64,000 bases of DNA, from NCBI GenBank assembly GCA_024698715.1, contig JAILRA010000033.1:40980-104979 (forward strand). The letters run 5' to 3'. The stretch is from Lachnospiraceae bacterium. GTDB taxonomy: Bacteria > Bacillota > Clostridia > Lachnospirales > Lachnospiraceae. Position numbers and translations under genes: made by a program. Positions 26,578-35,787 of the stretch are shown here, in pieces (position 1 is the stretch's first letter; each line of letters starts with the position of its first letter). A model generated the notes under the pieces. That model saw only the letters and a list, made by a program, of their open reading frames with translations. It searched no databases and was not told where the DNA came from.

Positions 26578-28215
26578 CTATCTTAACCTAAAGGTTTTAA
26601 CGGCAAATTTATGAACGAGAAAGTCTGCGATCAAAACATAAATTGCAGTAATGATCAGTCCTGCTGCCGCAAAAACAAATGCCGGGATTTTGATAAAGAT
26701 CAAAACCGTGCATACAAAGCCTATGAAAAAAGACAGCGTAAAATACACTTTGGATTTTATCCTGAAATCACTCGCATACGGTTGCAGGAGATAATACAGA
26801 GTAAGGTGTCTGATCGAAAACAATACCATATAGATCATTATCGTCATCACGGTAAAAAGATACTGAAGGAAATAGTCTTCACCGCCCGTTAATGCCAGTG
26901 CGACAACACTGAAAGCCGAGATCAGAATCGCCGGGATAAGATTAAATTTAATAACCGATATCATCCTCAGCCTGAACATGGTGCGAAGTGCCGCAGGCGT
27001 CCTGTAAAATCCGAACATCAGAAAAGACGAATCACAGTTTGCATACATCGCATGCGAAATATACGCTCCCGAATTGATACTGAACAAAATCATGATAAAC
27101 AGACCGGAATGCTTCGAAAAAACATATCTGACGACGGATTCTGACAGATCATCGCAGTACTTTATCTCAAAATATAAAAAAACCGATATTATCGCTATTG
27201 ACAGAGCAGTTCCCAGAATGGTGAATATAAGTCTGCCCCATAAAATCTTGGTATGCCGTTTTATGAACATTTCGTTCAGGTATCTGAAGCCTTTTGCCCC
27301 TGTCCTTACAGCCGAAGTCCTGCTTATCTCTACTTCCCTGCTCTTATCGATCCTTTTCTTTTCTGCCTTCTTAACCGATTCACTTCTTTTCTTTTCCGAA
27401 TACAGTACCGTTTTGTAGAGATTAAAAGGGAATTTGCGGATCAGGATTATTCCGGGCAGATTGGCAGCGGCAGTCAAACATAATACAGCAGCGATAACCG
27501 GATAAATATCTTCCTTATAAGCGATCAGCGGAAGCAGTGCAAATGCCGCCACAAAGATAAAAAACATTATTATCACTTTTACAACAATGTTTCCTTCTAT
27601 CGAAACGGGAATTCCTCTTTTGTTCATTTTCCTTCCGGCCGCCTGTCCGGCTGCATATACAAACATCTGTGCACCGAGTGTTGCCGTATTTATACCTACT
27701 CCGGCAACAGGAATAAGAAGTGCAAGATACCACTCAACTCCCGAAAGCAGTGCTGTGGGGATCCCGAAAACAACATATCCGACAACATTGTTTATGATCC
27801 TGTTTAAAAACTGGGCAATAATATAATTTTTCGCATCCATTCCCAGATAAAAAACCGAATACTCCGTTTCGGCGGAAATGTAAAAAATATTGAACAAAAA
27901 AACACCGATCAGCCAGAAAAACAAAAGTCCGTACAAATACAGGATCTTTTGAGAATAATCATTAAACGAACTCGCCGCTCCCGATGCCAAAAACAGAAAT
28001 GCAAACATCAGAAGTTTCAAGAAAAAAGCCTTGATTATCTCCATGTTGACCGAAAGGATCGTTGCTATGATCTTTACGATCCTTATCCCGTAGATTTCTT
28101 CGCCTATATATTTCCCGACAAACGGGATACTTCTTATTCCGTGCAGGATCTCATTTATATTGATTGTATTGCGAATACTCAGAATGATCCTGAGTGTATT
28201 AAGATATTTCCGCAT
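26578..28215 (-). CDS. ABC transporter membrane protein
   Basis: 545 residues with about twelve hydrophobic segments in two halves, joined by a charged cytoplasmic region near 270-310 (YSEKKRSESVKKAEKKR). No ATPase motif. It overlaps the 3' end of the ATPase gene by 17 bases, so it is the membrane half of that exporter. It does not fit a named permease family clearly; size and arrangement resemble bacteriocin/antibiotic or lipid exporters of the ABC-2 type. The substrate cannot be inferred. Confidence 0.85.
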   Translation of the reverse strand: MRKYLNTLRIILSIRNTININEILHGIRSIPFVGKYIGEEIYGIRIVKIIATILSVNMEIIKAFFLKLLMFAFLFLASGAASSFNDYSQKILYLYGLLFFWLIGVFLFNIFYISAETEYSVFYLGMDAKNYIIAQFLNRIINNVVGYVVFGIPTALLSGVEWYLALLIPVAGVGINTATLGAQMFVYAAGQAAGRKMNKRGIPVSIEGNIVVKVIIMFFIFVAAFALLPLIAYKEDIYPVIAAVLCLTAAANLPGIILIRKFPFNLYKTVLYSEKKRSESVKKAEKKRIDKSREVEISRTSAVRTGAKGFRYLNEMFIKRHTKILWGRLIFTILGTALSIAIISVFLYFEIKYCDDLSESVVRYVFSKHSGLFIMILFSINSGAYISHAMYANCDSSFLMFGFYRTPAALRTMFRLRMISVIKFNLIPAILISAFSVVALALTGGEDYFLQYLFTVMTIMIYMVLFSIRHLTLYYLLQPYASDFRIKSKVYFTLSFFIGFVCTVLIFIKIPAFVFAAAGLIITAIYVLIADFLVHKFAVKTFRLR

Positions 28216-28906
28216 CTTTTAATGCCTCTATTATTTTAGTTTTGAAATTATCGTTATCCAGATCCTGCTTATCAACAACCTCCAGTTTCCCGTGGTTCAA
28301 AAGTACTATCTCTTCGCAAAGATCAAGCGCGATATCCAGAAGGTGCGTGGAAAAGATCACTATTCTTCCGTCTTTCTGATTTCTCAGGATATCCTTCATT
28401 TCTTCCGCCACCACTACATCGAGCGAAGTCAGCGGTTCATCCAGAAGCATGAGACGCGGTCCAGCAATAATATTGATGAGCATCTGCATCTTGTTCTTGG
28501 TACCGTGAGAATAATCCTTCATCAGACGGTCTCTCGCATCTTCGGGGATCATTACATAATCCATATATTCCTCGACGGATTTCGGATCCTTTATTTTGTC
28601 CGAATGAATATCCATAAAGAATTTCAAAAACTCCCTGCCGGTCAGAAAATCCGGAACGGTCGGAGCTGATAAAACATATCCGATGTCTTCTGCGCCGACA
28701 GTTTCTTCTTTGTCGCCGTTTCGAAAGAAAAACTTTCCGGAATCGATCTCCGTGTCACTGTTCAAACAATTAAACAATGTGGTCTTGCCGGCTCCGTTCC
28801 TTCCTATAAGGCCGTATATCTTTCCTTCTTCAAATACATAATCTACATCCTTTAAAACCTGATGTTTTCCGTAACTTTTTGCCAGATGGGATATTACAAA
28901 TTCCAT
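28199..28906 (-). CDS. ABC transporter ATP-binding protein
   Basis: 235 residues from the ATG at 28906, with AGGAAGG upstream. A 16-codon open extension runs into the terminator hairpin at 28928 and is rejected. Walker A GRNGAGKTT, Walker B RLMLLDEPLTSLD and the His-switch IFSTHLLD are intact. The signature loop reads YSHGTKNKM instead of LSGGQ, as in many ABC-2 type drug and bacteriocin exporters. It drives the membrane protein encoded next, with which it overlaps. Confidence 0.92.
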   Translation of the reverse strand: MEFVISHLAKSYGKHQVLKDVDYVFEEGKIYGLIGRNGAGKTTLFNCLNSDTEIDSGKFFFRNGDKEETVGAEDIGYVLSAPTVPDFLTGREFLKFFMDIHSDKIKDPKSVEEYMDYVMIPEDARDRLMKDYSHGTKNKMQMLINIIAGPRLMLLDEPLTSLDVVVAEEMKDILRNQKDGRIVIFSTHLLDIALDLCEEIVLLNHGKLEVVDKQDLDNDNFKTKIIEALKDAEIS

Positions 28907-28927
28907 GGTATTTCCTTCCTTAAAAAA

Positions 28928-28955
28928 GATGTTTGTCCGATAAGGTACAAACATC
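28928..28955 (-). terminator. Terminator after the SpoU-type methyltransferase gene
   Basis: GATGTTTGT and ACAAACATC pair around a ten-base loop. On the minus strand it is followed by TTTTTTAAGG. The plus strand also carries a short T-rich tail. Confidence 0.75.
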
Positions 28956-28989
28956 CTTTATTTCATTCAAAGTCTTTTAAAAATATTTA

Positions 28990-29802
28990 TCAGCCTTTTT
29001 GTCTTCGCTGTCTGAACACTTCATACATCATTATCGATGCGGCAACGGATGCATTAAGGCTTTCCACCTGTCCGCACATAGGAATATAAGCATTTTCATC
29101 CGAAGCTTCGATGGTACTTTTCTTTAATCCGTTCCCTTCATTTCCGATAAGTATCGCAACGGGCTTTTGATAATCAAATTCGTCATAAGAGCGGGAATCT
29201 TTTGAAAGCGCACATGCATATGTTTTTATCCCGTTTTCTTTAAGAATATCCAGTGCTTCTTCAACCCTGTCGACAAAAGAGAACTTCACCCTGTAAATGC
29301 TTCCCATGGTAGAGCGTATGACCTTCGGATTAAATATATCAACGCAATCCTTTGTCATGATTATCCCGCTTACTCCAGCACCTTCGGCTGTCCTGATTAT
29401 GGTACCGATGTTTCCCGGATCCTGAATATTCTCAAGAACTACGATATGCGGATTTTTTTCGGAAACAATATCCTTTAAAGAAACATTTCTTATTCCGAGA
29501 ATGCAGATTATTCCCTGAGGAGTAACGGTATCCGAAACTTTTTTGAAAACCTGATCCGATAGAATATCATATCCCGTTTTTTCAAGTTTATTTTTTATCT
29601 TATCATCAAAAGAAGTTATCGCGTCTTCTTTTACATAGACTTCAAGTATATCCTTTTCGTCAGCTTCCTCAAACATCTTGATCCCTTCGGCAACATATTT
29701 GCCTTCTTTTTTTCTGAAAGATGCTTTTGAGATCAATGCCTGAATATATCTTACTCTTCCGTTGGATGTACTTGTAATCGTTTCGTGCTTTTTCACAGTC
29801 AT
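28990..29802 (-). CDS. TrmH/SpoU family RNA 2'-O-methyltransferase
   Basis: 270 residues. N-terminal substrate-binding domain (YVAEGIKMFEEA), then the knotted SPOUT domain with ENIQDPGNIGTIIRTAEGAG, LIGNEGNGL and IPMCGQVESLNASVAASIMMYE. It methylates a ribose in rRNA or tRNA using S-adenosylmethionine; the length and N-terminal domain favour the 23S rRNA (TsnR/RlmB-like) group. It is read after pfkA (45-base gap) and ends in a strong terminator. Confidence 0.92.
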   Translation of the reverse strand: MTVKKHETITSTSNGRVRYIQALISKASFRKKEGKYVAEGIKMFEEADEKDILEVYVKEDAITSFDDKIKNKLEKTGYDILSDQVFKKVSDTVTPQGIICILGIRNVSLKDIVSEKNPHIVVLENIQDPGNIGTIIRTAEGAGVSGIIMTKDCVDIFNPKVIRSTMGSIYRVKFSFVDRVEEALDILKENGIKTYACALSKDSRSYDEFDYQKPVAILIGNEGNGLKKSTIEASDENAYIPMCGQVESLNASVAASIMMYEVFRQRRQKG

Positions 29803-29847
29803 TCCAAACTTTCCCGTTCCGATACCGTTTTATATTTTTTGAATAAT

Positions 29848-30822
29848 CTACATCGAAAGCATCTTGCTTACTTTGTATTCATATTCCGAGATCTCTTTTT
29901 GCATTGCAAGAGCTTCATCGATATCATAATCCACAAACTCACCCTTGCTGTGTGCCACAACCCTGTTGGTCTTTCCTTCGCAAAGGATTTCGGCGGCATA
30001 TGAGCCCATTATCGATGCATAAAATCTGTCTTTACAGGTAGGCGAACCGCCTCGCTGCATGTAACCTAAAATAGTGGCTCTGGTTTCGATTCCCGTTGCA
30101 GCCTCAATTCTTCTCGCCATACTGGTCGAATGACCTATTCCTTCGGCATTAATGATTATATGATGGCGTTTGCCTTTTTTCCTGTTCTGAATGATATTGT
30201 TGATTATCGTCTGTTCGTTATAATCGTATTTTTCGGGAAGAAGTATATCTTCGGCTCCGTTTGCGATACCGCACCAGAGTGCTATGTATCCGGCATTTCT
30301 TCCCATTACCTCGATGATACTGCATCTTTCATGGGATGACGAAGTATCGCGGACTTTGTCTATGGCTTCCATGGCAGTATTTATAGCAGTGTCAAATCCG
30401 ATAGTGTAATCCGTACATGCAATATCAAGGTCGATCGTTCCGGGGATTCCTATTGTGTTGATACCGTGCTTTGAAAGTGCGAGCGCGCCTCTGTATGAGC
30501 CGTCACCGCCTATTACAACGATACCGTCAATATTGTGTTTCTTACACATTTCGGCACCCTTTGCCTGACCTTCTTCAGTCATGAATTCCATACATCTCGC
30601 GGTTCCGAGGATAGTACCGCCCTGATCTATGATATCCGAAACACTGCTTCTGTCCATATCAACTATCTCTTCAGCCAGAAGTCCCGCATATCCTCTCTTG
30701 ATACCTTTTACAGCCACGCCTTTGCAAAGTGCCGTTCTTACAACACCTCTTATCGCGGCATTCATACCAGGAGCATCTCCTCCGCTTGTAAGTACACCGA
30801 TCGTTTTAATCTGTTCAGCCAT
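29848..30822 (-). CDS. pfkA: ATP-dependent 6-phosphofructokinase
   Basis: 324 residues, the standard bacterial PfkA length. GVLTSGGDAPGMNAAIRG at the start (ATP site), VVIGGDGSYRGA, and catalytic GTIDLDIACTDYTIGFDTA; Gly-Gly-Asp at this ATP/PPi site favours ATP. It phosphorylates fructose-6-phosphate in glycolysis. The ATG at 30822 follows GGAGGA; the nine-codon extension upstream overlaps the dnaE stop and is rejected. dnaE-pfkA adjacency is common in Clostridia. Confidence 0.95.
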   Translation of the reverse strand: MAEQIKTIGVLTSGGDAPGMNAAIRGVVRTALCKGVAVKGIKRGYAGLLAEEIVDMDRSSVSDIIDQGGTILGTARCMEFMTEEGQAKGAEMCKKHNIDGIVVIGGDGSYRGALALSKHGINTIGIPGTIDLDIACTDYTIGFDTAINTAMEAIDKVRDTSSSHERCSIIEVMGRNAGYIALWCGIANGAEDILLPEKYDYNEQTIINNIIQNRKKGKRHHIIINAEGIGHSTSMARRIEAATGIETRATILGYMQRGGSPTCKDRFYASIMGSYAAEILCEGKTNRVVAHSKGEFVDYDIDEALAMQKEISEYEYKVSKMLSM

Positions 30823-30845
30823 ATTCTTCCTCCATGATACGATCA

Positions 30846-33800
30846 TCATCTGATAACCGCAGTACCTTTTCCAAGTATTTCTTCTATCTGTTTCACAATC
30901 GTTTCATCGGCATATACACCGAATTCTTTGTCATTTAAAGATTTTAATTTATTTTCTTTTATAACACGAATGTTGACATTGTCAATACCTTTATGACTCT
31001 TAAGCACCGAAGCCACACTGTTCCATAAACTGAAATATGAATCCATATCCTCGAATTTGATCCAGAGTGTTTTGGGTGCATCCTCAAAAAAGTAAATATC
31101 CTCAACCATGATCTTGGAGTCGGCCTCATCTTCCGCCGATACCCTTCCGACCACAAATGCGGTTTTATCCTCGACAAGTTTGTCGCGAAGTCTTTCATAT
31201 GCTTTCGGAAATACCATCGCTTCCACGGAGCCCAAAAGATCTTCGAGTTCGAATATCGCCATGGTTTCCTTTTTTCTGGTAAGACGGACATTCAGATTCG
31301 AAATTATCCCGCCTATCGTAACTTTCTTTTTATCCGGCAGAGTGCTTCCTTCAAGTTCGCTCTGATAGATAAAATCGGTTGTTACTGCTGTTATATTCTT
31401 TTTCCAGACTTCTTTTATATCATCAAGCGGATGTCCGGATATGTACAGTCCGAGAACCTCTTTTTCCATCTGAAGAATGACGTCTTTGGGAAACTCTTCA
31501 ACATCGGGAAGTTTTATATCCATCGTCTTCTTCTCTTCAGCGGGAAGCATATCGAAGATGGTCATCTGATTGCTGTCAAGCCTCTTGTTTTCGGCAGCAT
31601 ATGAATCAACCATATTTTCGTACACTATCATGTACTGTCTTCTGTTTCCGCCGAGATTGTCAAAAGCGCCCGCTTTGATAAAATTCTCGATAGCACGCTT
31701 GTTGACTTCCTTCGTACCCATCCTTCTTATGAAATCGGAAAGACTCTCGAATCTTCCGTTTTGGTTTCTCTCTTCGACGATCCTGTCGATCACCTGACCG
31801 CCCACGTTTTTGATAGCTTTTAAAGAGTAGATCAGTTTGCCGTCTTTTACGGAAAACTCGTTCATTCCTTCGTTTATGTCGGGAGAAAGAACTTCTATTC
31901 CCATATCCCTTGCCACATTGATATATTCTGCGGTCTTTACGGGATTATCCGTAAAACAGGTAATAAGAGCCGCCATATATTCTACCGGATAGTAATACTT
32001 CATATATGCGGTCTGATAGGAAACCACCGCATAAACGGCAGAATGCGATTTGTTGAAAGCATACTGTGCGAATGTTTTCATTTCACTGTAGATCTGTTTG
32101 GCAACATCTTCGGAAATGCCTCTTTTTACACAGCCTTCTATTCCCTTGCTTTCGTCTCCGTAGATGAACAGTCTTCCCTGTTCTTCCATTTCCTCGGGTT
32201 TCTTTTTGGACATGATCTTTCGAACTTTATCGCTTCCGCCCATTGAGAAACCGCCGAGATCCCTTACGATCTGCATAACCTGTTCCTGATAAACGATACA
32301 TCCGTAAGTGGATTCGAGAATAGGTTCAAGTTCTTTGCAAAGATAAGTTATCGCATCCGGATTCTCCTTGCATCTTATGTAGTTGTCTATAAACTGCATG
32401 GGACCCGGTCTGTAGAGTGCTATACCGGCCATAACGTTTTCAAGGTTTTTGGGCTTAAGCTTTTTCATGAAGCCCCTCATGCCGCCGGATTCAAGCTGGA
32501 ATATTCCGTCGGTATTGCCGGTACCTATATAATCGTAGACTTTAATGTCATCCATATCGATCTCTTCCAGATCGACATCGATCCCACGCGACTTTCTGAC
32601 GTTGTTGCAGGCTTTTTCAAGTACCGTAAGCGTTCTCAAGCTCAGGAAATCCATTTTCAAAAGTCCCTGTGCTTCCAGCGTCGGTGCTTCATACTGTGTA
32701 ACCAGAACATCATCGGTTCCCTTTGAAAGAGGCACGAATGCTTCTACTTCTCTGGGCGCTATCAATACTCCGGCCGGATGAACGGATGAATGTCTCGGAA
32801 GATATTCAAGTTTCAAAGACATATCGATGATCTTTTTGACGTTCTCGTCGGACTCATACATCTTTTTTAAGTCGGGGCTCACTCTTAACGCATTGGTAAG
32901 ATTGACTTCCTCGTCATTGATCCTTCCGGGAATGGCTTTTGATATCTTGTCACCGATATCATACGGAAGTCCAAGAACTCTGGCAACATCCCTGACCACA
33001 CCTTTAGCCTTAAGCGTTCCGAAAGTAATGATACGCGATACTTTCTCTTCACCGTATTTTTCTATTACATAATCTATAACTTCGTTCCTTCGTTCATCGC
33101 CGAAATCAATATCGATATCGGGCATGGTAACACGTTCGGGATTAAGGAATCTTTCAAAGAACAGATTGTATCTTAAAGGGTCTATATTTGTGATCCTTAA
33201 ACAGTATGCGACAATACTTCCCGCACCCGAACCTCTACCGGGTCCGACGGCGATGCCTCTTCCTTTTGCATATTCGATAAAATCCATGACAATAAGGAAA
33301 TAATCGACAAATCCCATTTTGATGATTATCCCGAGTTCGTAGTCAAGTCTTTCTTTTGCTCTTCCGTCATCCGAAGGATATCTTCTCTTCAAACCTTCTT
33401 CGCATCTGTATCTTAAGTAACTTTCCGAAGAAAAGCCTTCAGGCACTTCAAAATGAGGAAGTTTGGGTCCCTTGGAATCCAGATTTACATTGCACCTTTC
33501 TGCAATCAGTGCAGTATTTGCAACTGCTTCGGGCGCATACGGGAATATTGAGAGCATTTCTTCTTCGCTTCGAACATAATACTGACCGTATTCATATTTC
33601 ATTCTGTCCGTGTCGTTGACCGTTTTGCCCGTCTGAAGGCATAAAAGAAGATCATGTGCATCGGCATCCGAAGCATATGTATAATGAACGTCATTGGTAG
33701 CGACCAAAGGTATGTCAAGTTCTTTGGAAAGCTTGTAAATATCGGGATTTATTCTTTTTTGTTCCGCTATACCGTGATCCTGAATTTCCAGAAAATAATT

Positions 33801-34301
33801 GTCTTTTCCGAAAATATCCCTGTATTCGATCGCAGTCTTTTTGGCCTCATCGTAAAGCCCCGCAACCAGATTTACGGCAACTTCACCCTGAAGGCATGCG
33901 GAAAGACAGATAAGGCCTTCGTGGTATTCTCTGAGTATTTCCTTATCCACTCTCGGCTTGTAATAGTATCCGTCTTTAAAGCCCAGCGATACCAGTCTCA
34001 TCAGATTGTGATAGCCTTCATCATTCTCGGCAAGAAGTACAAGATGGAAATATTTGTTCTCACCGGCTTCCTTAACCAGTCTCGAGCCCGGAGCAACATA
34101 TACTTCGCATCCGATAACGGGAACAATACCCTGTTTCTTTGCTTCATTGTAAAACGCAATGCATCCGTACATGGTTCCGTGGTCAGTAATTGCGGCATGT
34201 GTCATACCGAGTTCCTTGACACGCTTAACATATTCTTTAATTTTATTTGAACCGTCCAGAAGGCTGTATTCCGTATGGACGTGAAGATGTGCAAAAGCCA
34301 T
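30846..34301 (-). CDS. dnaE: DNA polymerase III alpha subunit, DnaE type
   Basis: 1151 residues. PHP domain opens with HLHVHTEYSLLDG. The polymerase palm carries the catalytic aspartates in MPDIDIDFGDERR, preceded by GRGIAVGPGRGSGAGS. Helix-hairpin-helix and an OB-fold (VTIGGIISNLNVRLTRKKETMAIFELED region) follow. It has no exonuclease insert, so this is DnaE rather than PolC. In Firmicutes DnaE extends primers on the lagging strand beside PolC. The gene is followed 24 bases later by pfkA. Confidence 0.96.
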   Translation of the reverse strand: MAFAHLHVHTEYSLLDGSNKIKEYVKRVKELGMTHAAITDHGTMYGCIAFYNEAKKQGIVPVIGCEVYVAPGSRLVKEAGENKYFHLVLLAENDEGYHNLMRLVSLGFKDGYYYKPRVDKEILREYHEGLICLSACLQGEVAVNLVAGLYDEAKKTAIEYRDIFGKDNYFLEIQDHGIAEQKRINPDIYKLSKELDIPLVATNDVHYTYASDADAHDLLLCLQTGKTVNDTDRMKYEYGQYYVRSEEEMLSIFPYAPEAVANTALIAERCNVNLDSKGPKLPHFEVPEGFSSESYLRYRCEEGLKRRYPSDDGRAKERLDYELGIIIKMGFVDYFLIVMDFIEYAKGRGIAVGPGRGSGAGSIVAYCLRITNIDPLRYNLFFERFLNPERVTMPDIDIDFGDERRNEVIDYVIEKYGEEKVSRIITFGTLKAKGVVRDVARVLGLPYDIGDKISKAIPGRINDEEVNLTNALRVSPDLKKMYESDENVKKIIDMSLKLEYLPRHSSVHPAGVLIAPREVEAFVPLSKGTDDVLVTQYEAPTLEAQGLLKMDFLSLRTLTVLEKACNNVRKSRGIDVDLEEIDMDDIKVYDYIGTGNTDGIFQLESGGMRGFMKKLKPKNLENVMAGIALYRPGPMQFIDNYIRCKENPDAITYLCKELEPILESTYGCIVYQEQVMQIVRDLGGFSMGGSDKVRKIMSKKKPEEMEEQGRLFIYGDESKGIEGCVKRGISEDVAKQIYSEMKTFAQYAFNKSHSAVYAVVSYQTAYMKYYYPVEYMAALITCFTDNPVKTAEYINVARDMGIEVLSPDINEGMNEFSVKDGKLIYSLKAIKNVGGQVIDRIVEERNQNGRFESLSDFIRRMGTKEVNKRAIENFIKAGAFDNLGGNRRQYMIVYENMVDSYAAENKRLDSNQMTIFDMLPAEEKKTMDIKLPDVEEFPKDVILQMEKEVLGLYISGHPLDDIKEVWKKNITAVTTDFIYQSELEGSTLPDKKKVTIGGIISNLNVRLTRKKETMAIFELEDLLGSVEAMVFPKAYERLRDKLVEDKTAFVVGRVSAEDEADSKIMVEDIYFFEDAPKTLWIKFEDMDSYFSLWNSVASVLKSHKGIDNVNIRVIKENKLKSLNDKEFGVYADETIVKQIEEILGKGTAVIR

Positions 34302-34391
34302 TTTATCCCCTTAAATAAAGAGTTTCTCTTAAAAATTTTATGAAACGATAACATATTAATTGTACCACTTTATGATGAATCATAAAAGAAA

Positions 34392-34417
34392 AAAGACTGC
34401 TTTTTTAAGCAGTCTTT
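34392..34417 (-). terminator. Terminator of murA
   Basis: AAAGACTGCTT and AAGCAGTCTTT form an 11-bp stem with a four-base loop; the minus strand continues TTTCTTTTATG. It lies 4 bases past the murA stop. Confidence 0.9.
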
Positions 34418-34421
34418 GTGA

Positions 34422-35690
34422 TTAAATTTCCATCTTTACTATATCGGCTCCCAGACTTCTGAGTTTGGTATCAAAATTCTCATAACCGCGTTCAATGTAT
34501 TCGATTCCGTCTATGTCCGACACTCCCTTTGCGGCAAGAGCGGCAAGCACCAGCGCGGCACCGGCTCTAAGATCCGGAGAGGTCATATTGGCACCCTGAT
34601 AATAATCCACGCCGTCGATATAAGCTGTGGTACACTCGTCCACCACTATATTGCAGCCCATCTTCTTGAGTTCGTTGACATACATGAACCTGTTGTCAAA
34701 GATCGATTCAACTACCGTACTGCAGCCGTCCGCAAGTCCGAGTGCCACGGAGATCTGAGGCTGCATGTCTGTCGGAAATCCGGGATACGGAAGTGTTCTT
34801 ACCTGTGTTCTCCTTAATCTGTCCTTGGGACCGATCACTCTTACCCAGTCATCGGATTCTTCTATTTTACAGCCTATTTCCTTAAGTTTGGATGAGATCG
34901 AATCAAGGTGGGTAGGTATAACATTGTTCACTGTCACATCACCATGGGTGATCGCTGCCGCCATCATGAATGTTCCGGCCTCGATCTGATCGGGGATAAC
35001 AGCATACGAGCCGCCTCTTAACGAAGGAACCCCGTTAACTCTTATCTTATCCGTACCTGCACCTGTAATATGACCGCCGATACCGTTAATGAAGTTTGCC
35101 ACATCTACGACATGGGGTTCTTTCGCTGCGCCTTCAATAATTGTCTTTCCGGGTGTGAGCACGGCTGCAAGCATAATGTTTATCGTAGCTCCGACCGAAA
35201 CCTTATCCATGTAGATCCTTGTTCCGCTCAGATGTCCTACCGTTCCGTCCACGACTATTTCCGATGCCGTAATGGTAACATCAGCTCCCAGTGCCTCGAA
35301 TCCTTTTTCATGCATATCGAGTCCGCGTCCGCCGATATTGCATCCTCCGGGAAGAGGAACTCTCGCCTGTTTGTATCGACCGAGCAGAGCGCCCGCAAAA
35401 TAATATGACGCACGGATCTTCTTGATGTTCGGATTATTGACGGTAAACTTGTCGATGGTGGATGTATTTATTTCCAGTGTATTGTCATCCACATAATTGA
35501 CTTTTGCGCCAAGCTTTTCCAATGTCTCGACCATGATTATCGTGTCGTTGACTTTGGGAACATTCTCTAATGTAATTGTCTCATCTGTAAGAATCGTAGC
35601 AGCCAGAATGGGAAGTGCGGCGTTTTTTGCACCGCTTATATCAACCGTCCCTTTAAGGTTTGCTCCTCCTCTTATTCTGTAGATTTCCAT
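34422..35690 (-). CDS. murA: UDP-N-acetylglucosamine 1-carboxyvinyltransferase
   Basis: 422 residues, standard MurA length. Lys22 in the SGAKNAALP block and the fosfomycin-target Cys117 in PLPGGCNIGGR are both present, followed by the ALGA and AGAALVLAALAAKG repeats of the inside-out barrel. It transfers enolpyruvate from PEP to UDP-GlcNAc, the first committed step of peptidoglycan synthesis. Clostridia often carry two paralogues; the Cys form here should be fosfomycin-sensitive. The M23 peptidase gene ends 97 bases upstream. Confidence 0.95.
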   Translation of the reverse strand: MEIYRIRGGANLKGTVDISGAKNAALPILAATILTDETITLENVPKVNDTIIMVETLEKLGAKVNYVDDNTLEINTSTIDKFTVNNPNIKKIRASYYFAGALLGRYKQARVPLPGGCNIGGRGLDMHEKGFEALGADVTITASEIVVDGTVGHLSGTRIYMDKVSVGATINIMLAAVLTPGKTIIEGAAKEPHVVDVANFINGIGGHITGAGTDKIRVNGVPSLRGGSYAVIPDQIEAGTFMMAAAITHGDVTVNNVIPTHLDSISSKLKEIGCKIEESDDWVRVIGPKDRLRRTQVRTLPYPGFPTDMQPQISVALGLADGCSTVVESIFDNRFMYVNELKKMGCNIVVDECTTAYIDGVDYYQGANMTSPDLRAGAALVLAALAAKGVSDIDGIEYIERGYENFDTKLRSLGADIVKMEI

Positions 35691-35787
35691 TGTTACCTCA
35701 AAACCTTATCCCACACCGAAAGGCGGGTTTCGATCTAAACTTTGTTATTTCATCTTCAATCAGTAAATAATCTATCTTAAGAAAGTT

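Noticed and set aside
28907..28954. Upstream extension of the ABC ATPase start
   Set aside because: It runs into the terminator hairpin at 28928, and the ATG at 28906 has the AGGAAGG ribosome site.
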